Of a DNA stretch of 64,000 nucleotides, positions 57,601 to 64,000 are shown piece by piece. The DNA comes from Terana coerulea (Eukaryota; Basidiomycota; Agaricomycetes; Polyporales; Phanerochaetaceae): NCBI GenBank assembly GCA_024811115.1, contig JAKOGH010000851.1, forward strand, positions 124,001-188,000, written 5' to 3'. The notes below the pieces were generated by a model that worked only from the letters and a program-made list of their open reading frames with translations, was not told the DNA's origin and did not search any database. Each line of letters starts with the position of its first letter. Within the stretch, counting starts at the first letter, position 1. Both the position numbers and the translations under genes were made by a program.

Positions 57601-59109
57601 TACGCAGGCAATGGCGTACGCATGTTACAAATTCGACGGTCGGAGAAGTATCCTGGAGTCGACATTGAACACGCATCCAATGGCCCTGAGGCACTTGATG
57701 CCTGCTCTCATGCATTTCTACATCGGTGAGTCGGACGTTTTTGGGGCCTCCGAAGCGAGTGTTCATCATTGACTCATTGCGCAGAGGTTGAATCGACCGG
57801 TGCTAGCTCGCAGTTCTACGACAAGTTCAGTGAGTAGCTTCAGTGAATTCTTCTTTGGACTAAACTAACGATAGATACGTTTAGATGCTCGGTCAGTCTG
57901 ATCATTTCTTTGGTCGCTTTAGCTCACAATGTATGCAGTCGCAATATTGCATATATTTTCCGTACCATATGGAACAACCCCCAGCACCGTGACGCGCTCA
58001 AGCTCCAGACCAAGTGAGTTCTTACCTTCCATGTTGCTATTCCAGGCTGATCTCTCAAATAGGATCAACATGGAGAGATTCGTGAGGTTTGTCAACCTCA
58101 TGATCAACGACGTCACATACCTCCTGGACGAGAGTCTCACGGATCTCATCAAGATTCACGAGCTCCAGCAAGAGATGGCCGATGCCGACGCTTTCGCCCG
58201 GCAACCTTTACAGTATCGCCGTGAGCGTGAAGGCAGCCTGCGGACACTCGAGAGGCAAACAAGCACCTATACACAGCTCGGTAGCTCCACCGTGGCCCTG
58301 CTGAAGACGTTCACTGCTGAGACGAAGGAACCTTTCATGGTCCCTGAGATCGTCGACAAGCTGGCGGCGATGTTGGACTACAATCTCGAGGCGCTCGTTG
58401 GCCCCAAGTGCTCAAACCTGATAGTCAAGAATGCAGAGAAGTACAAGTTCAAACCCCGTGCGCTACTCGCTGACATACTCGAGATCTACCTGAACCTGAG
58501 CGACCAAGGCGAGTTTGCAAGAGCGGTGGCGAACGACGGGCGGAGCTACAAGAAGGAAATCTTCGAGAAAGCGGCGAAAATTGCACAGGACAAGTTCTTG
58601 CTCAAGAGCGAGGCTGAGGTCGAAAAGCTTCGACTCTTTGTTGTCAAGGTCGAAGAGACCAAAGCGACAATCGAGGCTGAGGACGATCTGGGCGAGGTTC
58701 CCGAAGAGTTCTTGGGTGAGTTGATTCCGTGCACATCAAAAGCACTGCGTCTCTGACTAGGAGTGCATAGACCCTCTGATGTACACGCTCATGCGCGACC
58801 CTGTTATCCTGCCATCGTCCCGCGCTGTGATTGATAGATCTACTATTAAATCTCACCTACTCTCCGATGCGAAGGACCCTTTCAACCGCATGCCTCTGTC
58901 CCTTGAGGATGTTGTTCCAGGTCTGTGATCTGGCATTCGCTCATGTTTTGACAACAACTTACAAGAAACTAGATGTCGACCTCAAGGCACGAATTGACGC
59001 GTTCCTCGCCGAGCGCAAGAACAAGAATACGGTATATGATCAACCAGAGGGAGAAGTCGTCGACATTCAACCTGCGAGCACAAGCACTGACATGGACATC
59101 GATGGATAG
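54601..59109 (+). CDS. UFD2: Ubiquitin conjugation factor E4 (Ufd2), U-box ubiquitin ligase
   Basis: Elongates ubiquitin chains on substrates marked by E3 enzymes and hands them to Cdc48/p97. It starts [18 protein letters not shown] at 54601. The Ser/Pro-rich leader precedes [20 protein letters not shown], then the long Ufd2 core: [60 protein letters not shown] (by junction), [20 protein letters not shown] and [20 protein letters not shown]. The C-terminal U-box reads [40 protein letters not shown], then [13 protein letters not shown]. At least twelve introns. One extra base in the GGG run near 56676-56679 breaks the frame between EAEEW and [15 protein letters not shown]. The length suits a basidiomycete Ufd2. 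The protein ends STDMDIDG. Confidence 0.92.
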
Positions 59110-59356
59110 ATACATAACAATGTCAGGATACTTGAGCAAACTTGTACACGTACACACTGTATCATTCGTCCTTAGAGGACTGCAATTGACCTCGGCGTCA
59201 ACACAAATGCAACTGAGACGGGCACGACTGGGAAGGTGTGTGTAGGATTGTAACTGACCAGTGTCCTGTGTGTGTATATAGGAGATAGGGATATGCTGAG
59301 AATAGTGTACTATACGACAGGTCCGCGGTCTAACCAAGACAAGGTCCAATAGCGAG

Positions 59357-60198
59357 CTAATGGATATGAGGCATCGGAAGGGCGGGACAGAAACAGTAGA
59401 CTGGAAGAGAAGGAGCGGACAACACCCGCATTATTGGTGCAGCTGGCGTGATTAGATGGTTAAACATGGGATGAATAGCACCAGGAACCAGCAGTAGCGG
59501 GTTCGGAGCTACAACACACATTAGTAAGACAGAGCGATGCAGTGGAACACGACACAGTATACTGACCGGCATGGACATGGCATTGTACATTGATGATGTT
59601 GACGTTCTCGGCGACCAAGTTTCCACCGCCTCCGACGCGAACATCCATGGCACGATGAGGTGCTTTGGAGAGCGTTGTCGCGGGCTTCGTTGGAGGGGCC
59701 TGGCTGCATGTGGGGAACCATGAGCGCCCCAGCGTCCTCACACCTGCCGCGACCAGCGCGCGCAGGGGACCTATCTCGCAGCTGGAGTCGCTGTGCACGC
59801 GCGGCGAGGCTCTCCTCGAATCGTCTGTAGTCGTCGGACTCTGAGTCGTCGTTCTCGCTAAATGCATGCCTGCGTGCAAGCACGCGCTGAGCTTCCTGGC
59901 GCCGCGGCCGACCAACCGCAAGACGCGCATTGTCTCGTAGCTGGAGTTGCCGAGCACCGTGGGTCACGATCTCTTCGTCCACTTCGTCTTCAAAGCTGGG
60001 GATGACGGGTGCGCGCCTTGGGTCATCGAAGGCGAAGCGGGCCCTCCGAGGCGAAGAGATGGACAGCTCCTTGTCAGAGCCATCTGAGAATCGTTCGCGA
60101 GGCCGGTTTAGTCGGTCCCGGTCGTTCGCTCCTCGCGCATGCTCGTATTCGTATTCCGAGGTGTCGAAGTGCATGATCGGTTTACGTCCGCGAGGCAT
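59357..60198 (-). CDS. Hypothetical protein with an N-terminal AT-hook-like motif
   Basis: ATG-60198 begins MPRGRKPIMHFDTSEYEYEH; PRGRKP is the core of the AT-hook that binds the minor groove of A/T-rich DNA. A highly charged stretch of about 120 residues (SPRRARFAFDDPRRAPVIPS, FEESLAARAQRLQLRDR) follows. A 41-base intron after RAGRG joins SQAPPTKPATTLSKAPHRAM. The next exon has the conserved-looking GGGGNLVAENVNIINVQCHV and the last exon begins APNPLLLVPGAIHPMFN and ends MPHIH. Phases agree at both junctions. A nuclear role is inferred only from the AT-hook; one copy of this motif is weak evidence. I do not recognise the family. Confidence 0.55.
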
Positions 60199-61579
60199 GA
60201 TCAAATGCAAGGGTGACGAGGGGATACGATGTGTCGGTATGGTAAATGCAAAGGATATGCTGTTTCAAAGCGTGTGAAGGCTGGCAGAGTGCGATCGTCG
60301 GAGGTGTGTTAGACAGCCATGCCCGTCCTCTTCCTTATATACCTTGACTCAGCTGGACGAAAAACATATGCGCAGTGGTAAGTACATGCTGTCCAATTGC
60401 CTCGGTGCTCGTAGCATAGGAAATGTTGTGCTTTGAGCGCGGAAGAAGCACTTGGAATGGAGCAATAGTAACTTGCCGACAGTGGTAACGCTGAAACAAG
60501 GTCAAGCATAATAGCGAGCGCACTTGAAACCTTACCTTGATCTGGCTAACAAGAGCTTTTTTGTGGCGACGATGGGTATTCTCCATGTCATGCTGTAACC
60601 CTGGCTGCATGGCCTGCGTGAAACAAGGAAACAACGTAAGTAGCGTTTACATAAATTCTTTCTCTGCAGCGGCGACCAATGTGGCGGAATGCGACACATA
60701 TGGATTTTCCCCAGTAGCAGCTACTCACTCACCTTGCGGCTTTCTAATTGTTAATGGGTGTATCTCCAGTGTGAATACGAAACGATGTAAAGGATGTGTT
60801 GGCATCGAGACAGGCGTCACCGTGACTATCCCGGCGGCTCGCTCGCGTGCAACCCATGTGGACTAATTGTGGCACCATCACAAGGGGAGTCTGCTTCATC
60901 GACGTCGTCATCTACATACCCGAAATGGAACTACAAGGAGGACGGCCGTGGGAGATTATGGGCGTCAGGCAAACACCGGTTGGACGAAAAGTGGTTTCAC
61001 GTCGAGGGTTTCACAGTTACCTTGCAAGCAAGGTGACCACCCACAGCACTCATGTACTTACCTCTCAATGGCCGTTTCTAAAACACGACCCGGCCAACTC
61101 TTGACAGCATGGCCATTTGCTATCCCAGCATTGAGGCGGTAAGGGTCCATTGATACGATGACCCACACTAATATCCCCATTCCTGCCCTCCCAGACCACA
61201 CCAGTCGCAACCGCTCGGTCTGCTGCGTCGCTGGAGCTCATACCTGGTGAATAAAACCCGGAGAATAGGATGTAGAGTCTTGCAACATGGGCGGTCTCAG
61301 CAGGTATTTACATACCTCCCGCCCTGGCGTCGAAGCACTTGACCGAGGCTACGCTTTTGCCCTGAGCATCACCACTGCGCCATCGAAAAACAATACACAC
61401 ACATTTCTGTCTGTTGGCATTGAAGTGATAGTCCTTGCACATGTATCCTCCGCTTCAGACTGAACCACTGGCCGTCACCCACAGAGGCCATGCTGCTAAG
61501 CAGAGTGTCACCACTGCGGCATCGAAGGACAAGCCCTTGCACGGGCTACCCTCGATGAATTAGGATGTGCAGTGGGGGC
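60199..61579. other. Intergenic region, no gene seen
   Basis: Contains scattered short frames without recognisable protein. A phrase ACCACTGCG(C/G)CATCGAA occurs twice near 61370 and 61510. No promoter or transposon signature found apart from the TATA box at its right edge. Confidence 0.35.
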
Positions 61580-61586
61580 TATAAAA
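61580..61586 (+). promoter_or_regulatory. TATA box (CTATAAAAGG)
   Basis: A textbook TATAAAA core within CTATAAAAGG, 38 bases before ATG-61624. It supports transcription of the small reading frame that follows. Confidence 0.5.
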
Positions 61587-61623
61587 GGAGCCGTCGGAGC
61601 TGAATACCTTCATTCCATTCAGA

Positions 61624-62019
61624 ATGCTTCGAGGACTCGTGTACACGTCGACCTATGAAGATGGCACGCATGCGCATTCGAGGGCTTGGTTCTGGTGGAG
61701 GCAATTGACGCCGACGCCGACGCCAACTCATTCGAGCGACGTGACCAAGCGGGATCACTTGTTTTTCACGCCATACCCTGGAACTGCGAAGTTCAATACA
61801 ATCTTCCGTCGTGCAAAACAACGCTGGGCGTATAAGCTAAGCGATCACCAGCTCATAGCAGTGCACCACACCTCGCGAGATAATCATGTTGTCCTTATAC
61901 TCGTAGATGTAGACTCTTGGAAGCTTTGGTGGTCAATGTCAGGCTCGTTAATGGTGACGCCGCTGCGCCCGTGCGCGGGTCTACGCAAGACAGGACCTCC
62001 AGTGCTTACTATGCGGTAA
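61624..62019 (+). CDS. Possible small hypothetical protein
   Basis: A 131-codon frame beginning MLRGLVYTSTYEDGTHAHSR directly behind a TATA box. It contains the segment KRDHLFFTPYPGTAKFNTIF and a central RRAKQRWAYKLSDHQLIAVH stretch of plausible secondary structure. It ends with a Pro/Leu-rich stretch that may be intronic or UTR sequence. I recognise no family. An opposite-strand frame (62054-62512) overlaps the 3' side and looks less protein-like. The start is chosen because of the TATA box position; without RNA evidence this remains weak. Confidence 0.35.
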   Translation: MLRGLVYTSTYEDGTHAHSRAWFWWRQLTPTPTPTHSSDVTKRDHLFFTPYPGTAKFNTIFRRAKQRWAYKLSDHQLIAVHHTSRDNHVVLILVDVDSWKLWWSMSGSLMVTPLRPCAGLRKTGPPVLTMR

Positions 62020-62664
62020 CAACCCAAATCTATCATTCACTCCTTGCTCCATCTCATATCTCAGCCAGCGTGGCTGTCCATATCCCCCAATCCGAGAGAG
62101 CGAGCGTTTGCGTGTCTACCGCGAGTGGACGCTGAAAAAATAAAGTATTGCAGCCCTGACAGCATTGGGCGTCGATGTATACTGGGACATCTAACGCAGC
62201 ATTGCCCCCAAAATCAATCCTGGGACTCCTTGCCCATGAAAATCCAACATGGCGGGCACTGCCGCTCGCGGCCCTCTGTAATTGTCTAGCATGAGCAGGC
62301 TGGGGGTATGACGACTCACCTCCAGACCCGCTGCCTTCTCCAGCATATAGCGAGGGATATTCCAGGGTCAAAGTGTCCCCACTTCCCACTGGCACGTGCT
62401 TGACGTCTACATTATTCTTGAGATTTAAACGACCATCTACGCGGTGGAAATTCCTGGCTGTTCCACGAATGCGGCTTAATTTTGCGGTTGGATTGGTGGA
62501 CAATGCTAGCAAAGATGAGCCGTAACGGGTCTCGCTACTTCTCAGATCCGGAGTTTCTTTGCGGTCGCCAAATCCTACTCATAACGGGCCGCTCCTCCTC
62601 GCTAAACCGAATACTCGTCGCTCTCAGGGAACTACATCTTGACCCCTCTTGCCTCCAGAGCAGA
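62020..62664. other. Spacer before the F-box gene
   Basis: A minus-strand open frame at 62054-62512 contains DTLTLEYPSLYAGEGSGSGG and could be a short gene, but nothing confirms it. No other feature seen. Confidence 0.3.
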
Positions 62665-63859
62665 ATGTCCGCCCAACGTTTACCACTTGAACTCGTGGAT
62701 AAGATCGTACGGTCCGCTCACGATGTCGGTGGTGCGGATTCTCTTAGGTCTTGCGCTCTAATCAACCGCTTCTGGCAAGCTGCCAGTCGTGCTCACACCT
62801 TCCAGGCTGTCAGATTACCCTCGGACGACCGCATTACAAGGCTTGAAGCCCTCATCGAACGCGACGATGCCATAGCCCCCCTCATTCGTTCCATTACCAT
62901 CCATCCCGTCGTGCCCATGGCAGCTCACCAGATCTCTCCTTGGATCGCCCGAGTTCCTCAGGTTCTACCCGGAAAGCTGTCAAGGCTGCGCACCATCTAC
63001 TTCACCGATATCTACGACCATGGCGAAACTATCAACATACAGTTTGTTGTGGCCTTCGGAGCGTTCGCTTCGGTCGAGACACTCGCCTTCAGCAACTGTG
63101 GCCTTACCCTCAGCCGCGTCTTCGCTCTCACCACCGCGTTGCCCGCTGTTCGAACTCTTCGCATTGGCTTTCTGCAGCCACTGGTCCACGCCCATGTGCA
63201 GCGATTTCCTCAGACCCACCCCCCTCATCTTACGAGTATCGCCATCGACATAGGGAACCTGGCGCAACGGTGGATGCGGGAAATCGTTGGTTGGATAGCC
63301 GCAACTTCTGCCAGAGAGTCTCTACGCTCTCTCATGCTCGTCACCCAGCTGGAGAACATCGAGGTTTCCGGTCGATTCCTCGCAGACGTCGCCCCACAGC
63401 TGGAGGTGTTAGACTTACGGCTTGACATAGACGCGACAGACGCCGAGGCGGCCCAAGGTGAGCCGCTGTACAGATGTCGGTGTTTCCACCCGCGACTCAC
63501 CCTCAACTCCAGCCGTGCGCGACAACGTCACGATAGCCCGGTGCACAGCGCTCACGTCCCTGACGCTGTGTCACATTAGCCCGGTCTCGTCCACGATGCT
63601 CGAACTGCTCGATGAAATCAATGCGCCGAACATTCGTCAGCTGCGCTTAGGCGTGCTCCTCGCAGCCGACGCGGCCGCAATTCCCAGCTTCAGGCCGCTC
63701 CGCCCACATCTCGGAAACGAACTGCTTGCGCGTCTGGACGACCTGTGCATCATATGTCACCCGGGCGGTGTGCCGCCGCAGACGGTGCTGAAACACCTGC
63801 ATGAGGATCTCCACAACCCGATCCCTCCGAAACACATTCTTCGAGTTGAGCGTGCTTGA
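62665..63859 (+). CDS. F-box/leucine-rich-repeat-like protein
   Basis: Typical basidiomycete F-box protein, a likely substrate receptor of SCF ubiquitin ligases. It starts MSAQRLPLELVDKIVRSAHD; the F-box continues SLRSCALINRFWQAASRAHT and FQAVRL. Regularly spaced hydrophobic segments of LRR type follow (LSRLRTIYFTDIYD, VETLAFSNCGLTLSRVFALT, VRTLRIGFLQPLVHAHV, SLRSLMLVTQLENIEVSGRF, LEVLDLRLDIDATDAE). One intron (63458-63512) joins EAAQ to AVRDNVTIARCTALTSLTLC. The last exon continues the repeats (NIRQLRLGVLLAADAAAI) and ends ILRVERA at 63859. The substrate cannot be predicted. Confidence 0.75.
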
Positions 63860-64000
63860 CTGGAATCTCCGGTGGGTATCACGTTTGCCTTCAAGCTAGT
63901 CGCTTGCTGAGCCTTGCCAGGGTTCTGATTGTTACCTTTGTACAAATCACTTGTTTTGGCTCTTTTCATCTCTTCCACATCGTTCCGAGTTCGGTGTTCA
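63860..64000. other. Right edge, 3' region of the F-box gene
   Basis: Non-coding by inspection; probably the 3' UTR and terminator of the F-box gene. Confidence 0.4.

Overview
The window is nuclear DNA of a filamentous basidiomycete, probably an Agaricomycete. Genes are dense on both strands and split by many short introns of about 40-70 bases with GT..AG ends. Proteins match the basidiomycete forms of FKBP12, Thi4, Ufd2, Rio1, PPWD1 and chorismate mutase, and lineage-typical families are present: septin-like GTPases, Zn2Cys6 regulators, BTB, F-box and receptor-like 7-TM proteins. All CDS coordinates are spans that include introns, rebuilt by hand.

Layout. 1-6.9 kb: a KHA1-type K+/H+ antiporter, a HotDog thioesterase and a coiled-coil protein (all +). 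6.9-13.7 kb: FKBP12 (-), a 3.4-kb stretch without recognisable genes, an unrecognised gene with an internal stop and a decayed tandem copy (-), then thiazole synthase Thi4 (-). 14.8-16 kb: chorismate mutase (+). 16.3-24.7 kb: a minus-strand block in which septin-like GTPases alternate with Zn2Cys6 proteins. 26-31.6 kb: dihydroxyacid dehydratase (+), Rio1 kinase (-) and a small membrane protein (+). 32-39.6 kb: a 7-TM protein (-), two unrecognised genes (+), a WD40-cyclophilin (-) and mitochondrial bL35m (+) sharing a short divergent promoter. 39.8-49.3 kb: three histidine-phosphatase paralogues (-), interrupted by an island of nested inverted-repeat transposons and a BTB gene whose first intron holds another inverted repeat. 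49.7-64 kb: two unrecognised genes (+), the E4 ubiquitin factor Ufd2 (+), an AT-hook protein (-), a possible small gene behind a TATA box, and an F-box/LRR protein (+).

Functional threads. Chorismate mutase (aromatic amino acids) and dihydroxyacid dehydratase (branched-chain amino acids) each carry a perfect Gcn4-type TGA(C/G)TCA site close upstream. Ubiquitin functions (Ufd2, F-box, BTB) and prolyl isomerases (FKBP12, PPWD1) recur, but nothing here forms an obvious biosynthetic cluster.

Two cautions. About a dozen otherwise well-conserved genes contain single-base frame breaks or an in-frame stop, which looks more like base-level sequence error than mass pseudogenisation. Exon boundaries were placed by eye from splice consensus and family conservation.
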